A stretch of DNA of 40,482 nt from a virus: IMG/VR virus record IMGVR_UViG_3300009373_000018, positions 1-40,482 of that record; one strand, written 5' to 3'. The position numbers were made by a program, and so were the translations under genes. The notes under the pieces were generated by a model. The model saw only the letters and a program-made list of their open reading frames with translations. It did no database searches and was not told the origin of the DNA. This document shows, in pieces, positions 6,707 to 14,235 of the stretch. The number at the start of each line of letters is the position of its first letter. The stretch's first letter is position 1.

Positions 6707-6949
6707 ATGGAAAGAGTAAAGGAAGTCTTAACAATAAAAGAAAGAAGCTGGGCTTGGCTCTCGAGGAAGATAGGAGTCTCTGAAACTCTTATGTCTCTTT
6801 GGAGAAAAGGAGAGCGCAGAGTTGTTGAGGTACACCAACTAAAAATGGCAGAAGTTTTGGGGGTACCAGTTGATTTTCTTTTTCCAGATGGAGTTCCTAT
6901 GCTAGAGCCCAATACACAAAAGGCGGATCCGGAAGCGGTAAATGTTTAA
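6707..6949 (+). CDS. Cro-like helix-turn-helix regulator
   Basis: An 80-residue protein beginning MERVKEVLTIKERSWAWLS. The helix-turn-helix is at about residues 17-40 (AWLSRKIGVSETLMSLWRKG), and the motif VLGVPVDFLFPD following the fold is typical of XRE-family phage regulators. It is the first gene of the rightward early operon and divergent from the CI-like repressor, the classic Cro position. A TTG at 6695 would extend it by four residues but lies in the -10, so I choose the ATG at 6707. It probably competes for the 6691-6703 operator. Confidence 0.85.
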   Translation: MERVKEVLTIKERSWAWLSRKIGVSETLMSLWRKGERRVVEVHQLKMAEVLGVPVDFLFPDGVPMLEPNTQKADPEAVNV

Positions 6950-6965
6950 TCCACCACTTCCGGAT
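6927..6965 (+). terminator. Hairpin at the 3' end of the Cro-like gene
   Basis: ATCCGGAAGCGGT (6927-6939) pairs with ACCACTTCCGGAT (6953-6965) at 12 of 13 positions, closing a 13-nt loop. TATTGTTTC follows rather than a clean T-run. Its position resembles an attenuator or tR1-like terminator between cro and cII. Confidence 0.5.
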
Positions 6966-7072
6966 TATTGTTTCAATCAGATCCCAATCGGTAGGATCCA
7001 GCATGATCAAATCTGAGAATCCTTCTAATCACTTACTACATAAAGCCAGCCACAAATTTGCGGGAGAGGACC

Positions 7073-7513
7073 ATGTTCAATGTTGAGCGGAGTTTTGCGA
7101 ATCTACTTTATCAGAAGTTTATCTTTGGTAAGGTCTATGCGGTCAAGGCCATTGCCCCGGAGATCGATGTTTCCCCATCAACTCTATACGATTATATCCA
7201 TGGTAGACTCACTTTTCCTCCGGATAAAATTCCTTTACTCTACAAAGCCACCGGTGATTGGGATTTCATTCGATTTTTTGTTGAGGATTCTGATCTCGCT
7301 GTCATACGTAAGCTACTGGCAAATCCATCCGGAGAACAAATAATCATGCAGGGATTGACAGTATGTGATCTTTCCGGTCAGGTAGCAGCTGAGATCAAAA
7401 CAGCAATGGCAGATAATAGACTTACAAGACAGGAGCGAAAGGACATTGTTAAACGAATCAAACCTCTAATACATACACTGGCAGCATTGGAAAAGGATTT
7501 GGAAAAGGAATGA
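7073..7513 (+). CDS. CII-like phage regulatory protein (CP76-like)
   Basis: A 146-residue protein from the ATG at 7073, which has GGGAGAGG four bases upstream. An in-frame TTG at 7058 would add five residues but lacks such a site. The N-terminal half reads as a helix-turn-helix (AIAPEIDVSPSTLYDYIHGR). FPPDKIPLLYKATGDWDFIRFF then matches the layout of phage CII/CP76-type regulators, where a helical C-terminal domain oligomerises. The C-terminus has NRLTRQERKDIVKRIKPLIHTL. It probably influences the lysis-lysogeny choice or early transcription. It is followed by a coupled small DNA-binding protein. Confidence 0.78.
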   Translation: MFNVERSFANLLYQKFIFGKVYAVKAIAPEIDVSPSTLYDYIHGRLTFPPDKIPLLYKATGDWDFIRFFVEDSDLAVIRKLLANPSGEQIIMQGLTVCDLSGQVAAEIKTAMADNRLTRQERKDIVKRIKPLIHTLAALEKDLEKE

Positions 7514-7713
7514 ATCACTTCACTCTCATTGATCGCTCACCCTGGTTATCTGTCTCAAGTATAGGAAAGTATCTTGATCTAAAGTCTCCCAAGACAATTC
7601 GAAAGTTTATTGAAGAGCATAAGGACGTCCTCGAGATAAGAATTATCGGTGGTGGCCAGAAACCACGGATTAGGGTAAAACAAAGTTCTATCGATAGGGC
7701 ATTATCCGCATGA
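7510..7713 (+). CDS. Small DNA-binding protein, excisionase-like
   Basis: A 67-residue protein: PWLSVSSIGKYLDLKSPKTIRKFIEEHKD, then IRIIGGGQKPRIRVKQSSIDRAL. This is the layout of MerR/excisionase-type winged helices, where a recognition helix is followed by a basic wing. The start ATG overlaps the stop of the CII-like gene (ATGA). It could be the directionality factor for the integrase or another early regulator. No separate xis is seen in the window. Confidence 0.62.
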   Translation: MNHFTLIDRSPWLSVSSIGKYLDLKSPKTIRKFIEEHKDVLEIRIIGGGQKPRIRVKQSSIDRALSA

Positions 7714-7865
7714 AAACGAAATCTAAAAGAGAAGAGGCCCATAAAACCATGATCGGTAAATATGGCAGGAATATTCAGCGAATTATTATTAAGGCAGCCC
7801 TGGGATTAGATCTAAAGAAAGGTGAGAAGGCTGCTTTTACGAGGCAGATGAGTATCAAAGGATGA
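7710..7865 (+). CDS. Small basic protein, unknown
   Basis: A 51-residue gene starting MKTKSKREEAHKTMIGKYG and ending RQMSIKG, rich in Lys and Arg and probably helical. It overlaps both neighbours by four bases (CATGA-type junctions), which is good evidence of a translated, coupled gene despite its size. No family is recognised; nucleic-acid binding is possible from its charge. Confidence 0.6.
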   Translation: MKTKSKREEAHKTMIGKYGRNIQRIIIKAALGLDLKKGEKAAFTRQMSIKG

Positions 7866-8017
7866 TTGATTTTTTAAACTATCAACCCTCGTTTTTATTT
7901 GGAATGAGAATATTTCACATTCTTCTCATGACACCATTAGTTTGGTGGTTAGTGACAAGAATCAGAGAAAACCGATCGATGAAGAACACGCCGAAAAGAA
8001 GAGGGATACTTAATTAA
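7862..8017 (+). CDS. Small single-pass membrane protein
   Basis: A 51-residue protein beginning MIDFLNYQPSFLFGMRIF. A hydrophobic segment (IFHILLMTPLVWWLVT, about residues 18-33) precedes a basic tail (RIRENRSMKNTPKRRGI), so the tail should face the cytoplasm. It is coupled to the preceding gene by an ATGA overlap. The function is unknown. A strong hairpin starts two bases after its stop codon. Confidence 0.58.
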   Translation: MIDFLNYQPSFLFGMRIFHILLMTPLVWWLVTRIRENRSMKNTPKRRGILN

Positions 8018-8018
8018 A

Positions 8019-8053
8019 AAGGAGCTTCTGAGAGGGGATCTCAGGAGCTCCTT
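8019..8053 (+). terminator. Strong 15-bp hairpin between early gene blocks
   Basis: AAGGAGCTTCTGAGA (8019-8033) pairs with TCTCAGGAGCTCCTT (8039-8053), with a single T-G pair and a 5-nt loop. There is no T-run after it (ACAATATA), so it may be a processing or stability element or a weak terminator that lets early transcription continue. It contains AAGGAG, which would be hidden in the stem. The next gene's own site GAAAGGAA lies 33 bp further on. Confidence 0.5.
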
Positions 8054-8086
8054 ACAATATATTCAATAGCGAAAGGAAGTTAAAAC

Positions 8087-9097
8087 ATGAGCGAAACAGA
8101 GACAACGAAAAAGGGCGGGAATGGGAAACCTGATGAGACTCCAGAGCTAATAGAGACACAACCATCAGCGGTTCCTGTAGTTTTCAGTCGGGATCCTAAG
8201 CAAGCATTAGCTCAGATGCGGGATTTGGTAAAGGATGTGGCCAAAGAATGTACTGGCCCCAACTTCATTAGCAATATCAAGGGGAAACAGTATCCCAAAG
8301 TTGAATGGTGGACAACGGTAGGAGCTTCATTAGGTCTTTTCCCTGTTAATGAATGGGCTAAGAGACTGGATAGAGATGGTGAGATTGTATACGAAGCCAG
8401 GGTTAGTGTGAGGAACCAGGGGAACGTTGTTACAGCTGCTCAATCACTTTGCTCCAGCAAGGAGGATAACTGGCATACTGAGAATAAAAAAACTGGAGAC
8501 ATAACACCTAAAGATGAACATGCAATCATGAGTATGGCAATCACTCGAGCTACTAGCAAATCATTCCGGATAGGTCTTTCCATGTTAGCTGTAATGGCCG
8601 GTCTTGAGCCTACTCCTGCAGAAGAGATCCCCCCGAATGGATTTTCTGATGATTTCAATAAGAAAAAAGGTCCCCCCAAAGAATCCAAAAAGGCCAGGAA
8701 AATCAGTAAGAAGCAGATGGAAAGGATTGAACAACTGGCCATTCATAGGTGGGGGGAAGATGTTTGGGAAGTGGAACTCAATAAGGCTATCGAACCAAAG
8801 ATGAAGGTAAAATCCTACAAGGATCTCACATACAACCAGGCCATGACTGTTGGTAAAAGACTTAAGCAGCTCATTGATGAACGAGAAGGAAAGACTACGG
8901 CTTCACTTGATAAGGTAGAGGATCTAATCAAGACCGCTGAATACACATGGAAGATGAAGGGCAAGAGTAATATTCTAGCTATTCTCAATGACAGAGCGAA
9001 AAAACGGTGGGGGAAAACGGTTGATAAGTTGGAGAGTGAACTAATCACACAGATGAAAAAGGACGTCCTGGATCTCAAGTTAAGGCCAACTGCGTGA
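8087..9097 (+). CDS. Probable phage single-strand annealing/recombination protein
   Basis: A 336-residue protein. The core, residues 40-175, has YPKVEWWTTVGASLGLFP, EARVSVRNQG, LCSSKEDNW and DEHAIMSMAITRATSKSFR. This pattern of a conserved SMA-TRA-SKAFR helix following a Cys-Ser segment is seen in phage recombination-associated proteins usually called hypothetical or Rad52/Erf-like. The linker 185-205 is lysine-rich, and the C-terminal part (KKISKKQMERIEQLA and on) looks like a helical DNA-binding or UBA-like appendix. The family assignment is inference; position at the head of the replication and recombination genes supports it. RBS GAAAGGAAG is good. Confidence 0.55.
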   Translation: MSETETTKKGGNGKPDETPELIETQPSAVPVVFSRDPKQALAQMRDLVKDVAKECTGPNFISNIKGKQYPKVEWWTTVGASLGLFPVNEWAKRLDRDGEIVYEARVSVRNQGNVVTAAQSLCSSKEDNWHTENKKTGDITPKDEHAIMSMAITRATSKSFRIGLSMLAVMAGLEPTPAEEIPPNGFSDDFNKKKGPPKESKKARKISKKQMERIEQLAIHRWGEDVWEVELNKAIEPKMKVKSYKDLTYNQAMTVGKRLKQLIDEREGKTTASLDKVEDLIKTAEYTWKMKGKSNILAILNDRAKKRWGKTVDKLESELITQMKKDVLDLKLRPTA

Positions 9098-9546
9098 CAC
9101 GAAAGCAGATCATACTTGATTTATTGATTAAAGCCAGGTTGCGTGATAATGACGTCAATCAGGGATGGCTTTTACATGATGATCTGGATCCAGCCAAACA
9201 AGTGTGGATATCCGGTGGATTCAGGCCAATCTACTATTTTCGTGGTCCCGATCGTGGTGGTGACGCAGCTGATGTCAGACTTAGAGAATTGCGGAGAGAA
9301 CACTTGGTCCCAATTGAACTACGGTGGCATAAGTGGAAGCTTCCAGTTTACAGTAAAGGAATAGAAATACCTAAGACGACACCCATTTATCGCATAGATC
9401 TATCTCAATCAGATATCCTGACCTATGATTGGACACCAGCTTGGGAAGAGCCTTTCAACTGGATATTTCAGCCCACAAATGGCCAACCGGTCTTTGATCC
9501 AGTCATACTTCACGAAACCAAAGAAGGGCAGCTGACATTCGTATGA
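9094..9546 (+). CDS. Early protein of unknown function
   Basis: A 150-residue protein starting at GTG, overlapping the previous stop by four bases. It begins TRKQIILDLLIKARLRDND and has a repeated aromatic pattern (GGFRPIYYFRGPDRGG, HLVPIELRWHKWKLPVYSK, YDWTPAWEEPFNWIFQP). The first 60 residues could form a small winged helix with a Gly-rich wing. No family is recognised with confidence. Tight packing in the early operon supports expression with the recombination genes. Confidence 0.7.
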   Translation: MTRKQIILDLLIKARLRDNDVNQGWLLHDDLDPAKQVWISGGFRPIYYFRGPDRGGDAADVRLRELRREHLVPIELRWHKWKLPVYSKGIEIPKTTPIYRIDLSQSDILTYDWTPAWEEPFNWIFQPTNGQPVFDPVILHETKEGQLTFV

Positions 9547-9794
9547 TCAACTCTTCTTCAAAATGTAAGAGCTGTGGAGCTCTCATTCTCTGGATGAAAA
9601 CGAAGTTCGAAAAATGGATCCCTGTTGATTTCGATGAGAAGTTCCTCAATCACGGTCAGTTCGATCCGGATATAGGGCATGTACCTCATTTTGCTACCTG
9701 TCCTAATGCTAGGGAACATGCTGATAAAATTCAGTCCTCTCAAAAAGAATTCTCTCATAGATTGCAAAAAATGGGAGGATTTAACAATGACTAA
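9543..9794 (+). CDS. Small zinc-ribbon-like early protein
   Basis: An 83-residue protein with CKSCGALILWMKTKFEKWIPVD, then GHVPHFATCPNAREH. The first CxxC and the later H/C residues form a likely single zinc site, a pattern that recurs in small phage early proteins of unknown function. Its ATG overlaps the preceding stop (ATGA) and its end overlaps the HNH gene start by eight bases. Confidence 0.75.
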   Translation: MINSSSKCKSCGALILWMKTKFEKWIPVDFDEKFLNHGQFDPDIGHVPHFATCPNAREHADKIQSSQKEFSHRLQKMGGFNND

Positions 9795-10239
9795 CCGTAA
9801 AAAAGATAAAAGTGACTACTCGAAGAAATTTAAGGATCCGAGATGGCAGAAATTGAGACTTAAAGTCTTTGAGAGAGACGAATGGTCTTGTCAAATGTGT
9901 GGAAATATAGAGGAAACGTTAGCAGTTCATCATTGCTATTATATTCAGGATAAAGATCCTTGGGATTATCCGATCCACGCACTCAGGACTTTGTGCGAAG
10001 AATGTCATGAGATTGAATATTACAACAGGAGATATGCTGAAAATTCACTTCTGGAAGCTCTAAGGCGTCTTGGTTATCTATCTGGCCATGTTGAAATATT
10101 AGCACACGGACTTTATTTACTCACTGGTGAATCCTTGCTTGTTCATGAGAAGACTTTTAGGAACTTTGGAGTGTTATCGAAACAAGTCGAGGCTAGCTTA
10201 ACAGAATTAATTACGAAAATGGGGGAGAACAAAAAGTAA
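9787..10239 (+). CDS. HNH endonuclease
   Basis: A 150-residue protein from the ATG at 9787, preceded by GGGAGGATTT. The HNH core includes CxxC (Cys35, Cys38 in SCQMCGN), His48-His49 in AVHHCYYI and Cys70-x-x-Cys73-His74 in LCEECHE, with PWDYP between. The remainder (LLEALRRLGYL and LLTGESLLVHE) is helical and unassigned. Being in the early region, far from the terminase, it more likely acts in host-DNA degradation or replication than in packaging. The frame is open further upstream to 9679, but the coupled ATG start fits the neighbouring gene spacing. Confidence 0.85.
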   Translation: MTNRKKDKSDYSKKFKDPRWQKLRLKVFERDEWSCQMCGNIEETLAVHHCYYIQDKDPWDYPIHALRTLCEECHEIEYYNRRYAENSLLEALRRLGYLSGHVEILAHGLYLLTGESLLVHEKTFRNFGVLSKQVEASLTELITKMGENKK

Positions 10240-10240
10240 C

Positions 10241-11059
10241 GTGGATAAGGTAAGGAAACGAATGATTCATTCTTCCATTTGGGAGAGTGATCAATTCGCT
10301 TGTCTTAACGGACGACAGCGATTGACCTATGTCGGTCTGATTTCAATTGCTGACGATGATGGTAGGCTTAAAGGGAATCCGATGCTTCTCAAGAGTAAGA
10401 TATATCCAATGGATGAAGGGATGTCATCGTCCACAATGGAGAAGGATCTTGTTGAGATCGAGAAGGTGGGATTGATAATCCGATATTCGGTAAACGGATC
10501 AGCATATATTCAACATCCAAACTGGTCCATATATCAGAAGATACGAAATGACTTATATGCCCCCTCCAAACTACCCCCTCCCGACGGGTGTAACGAAGAC
10601 GTTACGGAACCGTTACGGAAACGTGACGATACCGTTACTGTAACTAAACTTAACTTAACTAAACATAATATAGATAATGATCAATTTGAACAGCTCTGGA
10701 AAACCTACCCAGGCAAAGCTGAGCAGAAAGGATCTAAAAAGAAGGCCAGGGAGAAACTCCAGGCTAAAACTTATCCCTACACATTTGATGAGACCATGGC
10801 GGCATTCCAGAATTATGGACAATATGCTGAGAACGTGAAAAATGGTTATATCAAACAAGTGACAACATTCCTGAATGGTGACTTTGTTGATATCTGGAAG
10901 GATTTCAATCCAAATATGGAGGAAGATGAACACTCCACAGCCTTAATGGAATGTCCGGAGTGCAAAAATCAAGGAAATAGCAAGATTTGGGAAGTCCCCA
11001 GGACCATTGAGGAACCTAAATGTAAGATCCATCCTGAAATTCTATTGGAGAAAGTATGA
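10241..11059 (+). CDS. Replication initiator / DnaD-like protein
   Basis: A 272-residue protein with a GTG start one base after the previous gene. Residues 1-105 form a winged-helix-type domain (RMIHSSIWESDQFACLNGRQRLTYVGLIS, DDDGRLKGNP, IEKVGLIIRYSVNGSAYIQHPNW), the layout of phage replisome organisers. After a variable linker with a Thr/Val-rich stretch, a second segment (FEQLWKTYPGKAEQKGSKKKA, YIKQVTTFLNGDFVDIW) resembles the DnaD/replication-protein C-terminal module. The last 35 residues carry CPECKNQG, a possible zinc site. It would open or mark the phage origin and recruit host helicase. No iterons were identified in the gene. Confidence 0.75.
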   Translation: MDKVRKRMIHSSIWESDQFACLNGRQRLTYVGLISIADDDGRLKGNPMLLKSKIYPMDEGMSSSTMEKDLVEIEKVGLIIRYSVNGSAYIQHPNWSIYQKIRNDLYAPSKLPPPDGCNEDVTEPLRKRDDTVTVTKLNLTKHNIDNDQFEQLWKTYPGKAEQKGSKKKAREKLQAKTYPYTFDETMAAFQNYGQYAENVKNGYIKQVTTFLNGDFVDIWKDFNPNMEEDEHSTALMECPECKNQGNSKIWEVPRTIEEPKCKIHPEILLEKV

Positions 11060-11316
11060 ATGATTATATCTGTCAGTGGTGTGGTAATGAGGTTCAGTTT
11101 ATACCAGGGTATGGTTGGGCCCATGGCAAACAATCTGGTGGAGGTTTATATATGATGGAATGTCCCAACTGTGGCTGGAGAGAAGCACCTCATCCATCTC
11201 CAATTAACTGTCCCAACTGTGGTAGTAAGAATATCCGGGATAACCATTGTGTCTTACCTATCAATAAAAGGAGCAGAAATGAAACGTATATACATCGATA
11301 CAGAGACAACCGGTAA
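11056..11316 (+). CDS. Zinc-ribbon protein
   Basis: An 86-residue protein with three Cys pairs: CQWCG near the start, CPNCGW mid-way and CPNCGS after it. This suggests two zinc ribbons. The ATG overlaps the previous stop, and the 3' end overlaps the following exonuclease gene by 38 bases, an unusually long overlap for this operon. It may be a small nucleic-acid-binding partner; the exact role is unknown. Confidence 0.7.
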   Translation: MNDYICQWCGNEVQFIPGYGWAHGKQSGGGLYMMECPNCGWREAPHPSPINCPNCGSKNIRDNHCVLPINKRSRNETYIHRYRDNR

Positions 11317-11908
11317 GGATCCCAAGAAACATGGTGTAGTCCAAATAGCGGGCTTGGTCGAGTTGCCAGACTTACCCATGGGAGAGTTTAATTTTATGAC
11401 TAAACCATTCCCATTGGATGAGATTGATGAAGAAGCCTTGGAGGTCCATGGTCATAGCTTTGGGCAGCTCCAGGGATTCCCGGATCCGAAAAATACTCAC
11501 TCTGCATTCACAAACTTTTTAGGCGGTTATATAGACAAGTTTAACCGTATAGATAAGTTCATTGTGATTGGTTACAACGTCCGGTTTGATATTGACTTTC
11601 TGAGAGAATGGTTCATCAAATGTGGTGATCAATACTTTGGATCCTGGTTTCGATTTCCTCCGATCGATGTCATGAATCTGGCAGCATATATCATAGCTGA
11701 ACGTGATGAAGGGCAGCCTGATAATTACAAGCTAGAGACCATAGCCAATCATTTCGGATTTGACACTTCAACGATCGATCTGCATGATGCCATGGCCGAT
11801 ATCAGACTCACCAAGGATCTATTTGATAAGTTCCGTGATTGGCTGCCAGTTGTCGATTCATATCTCCAGGAGGCCTTGGATAAGACTGAGACTGTAAAAG
11901 AGCCGTAG
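11279..11908 (+). CDS. DEDDh 3'-5' exonuclease (DnaQ-like)
   Basis: A 209-residue protein from the ATG at 11279, which has AAAAGGAG eight bases upstream. The upstream in-frame extension has no such site. All five residues of a DEDDh exonuclease can be seen: Asp7 and Glu9 in YIDTETTG, Asp104 in YNVRFDIDF, His169 and Asp174 in LHDAMADI. It should remove nucleotides from DNA (or RNA) 3' ends and may proofread or process recombination ends. A pol-beta-type nucleotidyltransferase gene follows directly with one base between them. Confidence 0.9.
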   Translation: MKRIYIDTETTGKDPKKHGVVQIAGLVELPDLPMGEFNFMTKPFPLDEIDEEALEVHGHSFGQLQGFPDPKNTHSAFTNFLGGYIDKFNRIDKFIVIGYNVRFDIDFLREWFIKCGDQYFGSWFRFPPIDVMNLAAYIIAERDEGQPDNYKLETIANHFGFDTSTIDLHDAMADIRLTKDLFDKFRDWLPVVDSYLQEALDKTETVKEP

Positions 11909-11909
11909 A

Positions 11910-12398
11910 ATGGAATATAACGAAGCAAAAACGATAGCTGATGAGCTGCTAAGCGAAATCAGTATGTATTTCCATCGGATTGAGATAGCTGGCAGCATCA
12001 GACGTCAGAGGTCAGAAGTGAAAGACGTAGAGCTCGTAGGAATTCGAGATCTTAAGAGCCTTATTACTTTGAAATTCACTCTTGATAAGCATCCCAAGAT
12101 CAAAGGTAGAGTTGATGGAAAGTATATGCAGTTCAGGTATAAAGATGTCATAAATGTAGATCTCTTTTTTGCTGAAAAGGATAATTGGGGGAACATCTTT
12201 GCTATCCGGACTGGATCAGCGGAATACAGCCACAAGGTTCTAGCTCGAGGTTGGGTTGAGGCCGGCTATCGATCAGCTGAGGGGTATTTACGTAATAGCC
12301 AGGGGGGAAAGATCCCATTGTACGAAGAAAAGGACCTCTTTGATTTGATAGGCATTGATTGGATTCCACCTGAAAAAAGAGAAACGGAACTTTTATGA
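11910..12398 (+). CDS. DNA polymerase beta/X-type nucleotidyltransferase
   Basis: A 162-residue minimal nucleotidyltransferase. The signature is GSIRRQRSEVKDVELV (Gly28-Ser29, then Asp39 and Glu41 as metal ligands), and the third carboxylate is Asp84 in VINVDLFFAE. The C-terminal part (NIFAIRTGSAEYSHKVLARG, EEKDLFDLIG, IPPEKRE) matches the thumb-like end of family X polymerases. The canonical second Asp is Glu here. It lacks the 8-kDa lyase and most of the fingers, so it is a compact phage version. The preceding exonuclease suggests a gap-filling or end-processing pair. Confidence 0.83.
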   Translation: MEYNEAKTIADELLSEISMYFHRIEIAGSIRRQRSEVKDVELVGIRDLKSLITLKFTLDKHPKIKGRVDGKYMQFRYKDVINVDLFFAEKDNWGNIFAIRTGSAEYSHKVLARGWVEAGYRSAEGYLRNSQGGKIPLYEEKDLFDLIGIDWIPPEKRETELL

Positions 12399-12691
12399 CC
12401 ATCTATATCGATACGGCTATAAGGGGACATAATATGTCCCATTGTCACATGGCCTCAGATCTTTCCGGAGTTCAAGGTCAAAATGAATTGATGGCTTTTG
12501 CTAGAAAAATCGGCCTGAATTCTAAATGGCTGCAAAAATCAGGTCAATACAATGAGCATTTTGATTTATTCGGTTCCATGATGTTTAAAGCGCGTACATG
12601 GGGAGCTAAAGAGATTTCGCGCAAGGCTTTTGGTAAGATTTTAATATTGAAGCAAAAGAATTCGCAAGCCCAAAACGCCAAGGAAATATGA
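12395..12691 (+). CDS. DUF4031-like early protein
   Basis: A 98-residue protein: MTIYIDTAIRG, MSHCHMASDLSGVQGQNELMAFARKIGL, then WLQKSGQYNEHFDLFG and KARTWGAKEISRK. This layout matches DUF4031 proteins of bacteria and phages (MTIYVD at the start, CHM-AD, GL--WFQ, HYD). Function is unknown. It overlaps the nucleotidyltransferase gene by four bases, so a nucleic-acid role is plausible from context. Confidence 0.72.
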   Translation: MTIYIDTAIRGHNMSHCHMASDLSGVQGQNELMAFARKIGLNSKWLQKSGQYNEHFDLFGSMMFKARTWGAKEISRKAFGKILILKQKNSQAQNAKEI

Positions 12692-12816
12692 CAATCGCTA
12701 ACATATTGAAAAAACTCCAGTTTTCTGCTATAAGCGAGCCGAGACCAGGAGTTGGCCAGGTGGAGAGCGGCCTGGGGCTTGCGAGAAATTTATTGAATTC
12801 TTATGAGACGCATTAG
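12688..12816 (+). CDS. 42-residue coupled small protein
   Basis: A 42-residue gene starting MTIANILKKLQFSAISEPRP, with the ATG overlapping the previous stop (ATGA) and GGAAAT upstream. It ends 14 bases inside the Dam-type gene. It bridges what would otherwise be a 110-bp gap in a tightly packed operon, which supports it as real. No family is recognised. Confidence 0.5.
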   Translation: MTIANILKKLQFSAISEPRPGVGQVESGLGLARNLLNSYETH

Positions 12817-13603
12817 GCCTGTTTTTGGGTATTTCGGTTCAAAATATAATATAATGAGACATTTGCTGCCAATCATACCCTCCCATCATACTTATGTGGA
12901 ATCCTTTTGTGGTACGGCTGCTATGCTCATGGCAAAGCGACCATCCTATGTTGAAATAATAAACGATTTGAATGATGATATTATAAACCTTTTCAATATT
13001 CTTAGAGATCCAATACTTAGACAACAACTTATCGAAGAGATCGAATTAACTCCATATTCCAGAAAGGAGCATGAGCTCTCTTATTATCCTTGCGAGGACG
13101 TCCTCGAAAAAACCAGGAGATTTTTGATTCGCTCTAATCAGGGTTGGCAGGGCCGGACAACGAAATCTGGCTGGAAAACAGGGGAGAAGGAATTTAGATC
13201 AATTCATATATGGACGAAACTCCCACAACGACTTACGCGTTTTGCAGAACGCTTAAAGAACGTTCAAATTGAATGTCGGCCTGCAGTAGAAATAATAGAG
13301 AAACGAGATACACCTGATACTTTCCATTTCATAGATCCTCCCTATCCTGAAAAAACTTTAAAACAGAAGAGACGGGGATATCTATATCATATGACAGATA
13401 GAGAACATGAAGAACTAATTGATCTTATTCTTGGCTTAAAAGGGAAAGTATTAATTACCATGAATGAAAATTCGATCTATGACAAACTGCTGCAGGACAA
13501 TTTTCGTAAGGATTATATAGATAGCATTGACTGTCGTCAACAGCCAAGATTTGAAACTATCTATAGAAATTTTGAGGTCTATGGTCCTCTTTTTAGGAGT
13601 TAA
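12803..13603 (+). CDS. dam: D12-class DNA adenine methylase (Dam-like)
   Basis: A 266-residue class alpha (D12) adenine methyltransferase. Motif X is GYFGSK (residues 9-14), motif I is ESFCGTAAML (33-42; the usual FxGGG glycines are partly replaced by Thr/Ala), and catalytic motif IV is DPPY (178-181). Enzymes of this class usually make N6-methyladenine in GATC, though I cannot prove the target. It is an early gene without an endonuclease partner, so it probably protects replicating phage DNA from host nucleases or alters regulation. GATC is abundant in the genome. Confidence 0.88.
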   Translation: MRRIRPVFGYFGSKYNIMRHLLPIIPSHHTYVESFCGTAAMLMAKRPSYVEIINDLNDDIINLFNILRDPILRQQLIEEIELTPYSRKEHELSYYPCEDVLEKTRRFLIRSNQGWQGRTTKSGWKTGEKEFRSIHIWTKLPQRLTRFAERLKNVQIECRPAVEIIEKRDTPDTFHFIDPPYPEKTLKQKRRGYLYHMTDREHEELIDLILGLKGKVLITMNENSIYDKLLQDNFRKDYIDSIDCRQQPRFETIYRNFEVYGPLFRS

Positions 13604-13624
13604 AATGAGTGGTGGAAGCCAAAG

Positions 13625-14230
13625 GTGGTAGAAAAATCTGATACTACAGTTACCATTGGAAACTCAGAGCCGATCACTCTGGATGAACTTGAGCAATCGG
13701 TTGAATATTTAAAGAAAAGGAGGGAATCAATGGTAGGGGAAATCCGCTTTAACAAAATCAAGTATGACAACAAAGGTCGAGTCTGCTTGGTATATGATGA
13801 GATCGTATCTGATGACAAAGTGAATGAATATTCCATGAAATGTACTGATGCTCCACGTGGTGAATATAAAGAAGCGTTGGCAGCTCTTAAGATCCACGTG
13901 GTTGATATCTGTGAGATCCCAAAGAATCAGGCTGCAAAGCTTGAGATCCGTGGAGTATCCCTGAGCTGGAAGGATGGTATAATGGGAACTGTGATCACAG
14001 CCTTGAAAGATTTAGAGCGTTCAAACGCTCCATTGGTCCTCAACACTCCGCATTTACCAGAGGAATCATATTCTAAAGATGGAGAGATGTCCTGTTTGTC
14101 ACTGGAATGTGTGGAAGATATAAGGACACTGATCGAAGAAGCCAGACGGTACCTCGAGGGAGATAGGGCGCAAATCGATCTATTCGCGCCAGAAGTCGAG
14201 GCTGAAATAGAAAAGGCTGAGGAGAGATAA
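13625..14230 (+). CDS. Early protein of unknown function
   Basis: A 201-residue acidic protein. No ATG is available in frame; GTG at 13625 (GTGGTAGAAAAA) is the likely start. It has a central beta-rich part (VGEIRFNKIKYDNKGRVCLVYDEI, KLEIRGVSLSWKDGIMGTVITALKDLE), then a Leu/Glu-rich tail ending EVEAEIEKAEER. It may be a phage recombination or replication accessory protein, but I recognise no family. The gene follows the Dam-like methylase by 21 bp. Confidence 0.65.
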   Translation: MVEKSDTTVTIGNSEPITLDELEQSVEYLKKRRESMVGEIRFNKIKYDNKGRVCLVYDEIVSDDKVNEYSMKCTDAPRGEYKEALAALKIHVVDICEIPKNQAAKLEIRGVSLSWKDGIMGTVITALKDLERSNAPLVLNTPHLPEESYSKDGEMSCLSLECVEDIRTLIEEARRYLEGDRAQIDLFAPEVEAEIEKAEER

Positions 14231-14235
14231 GGATT

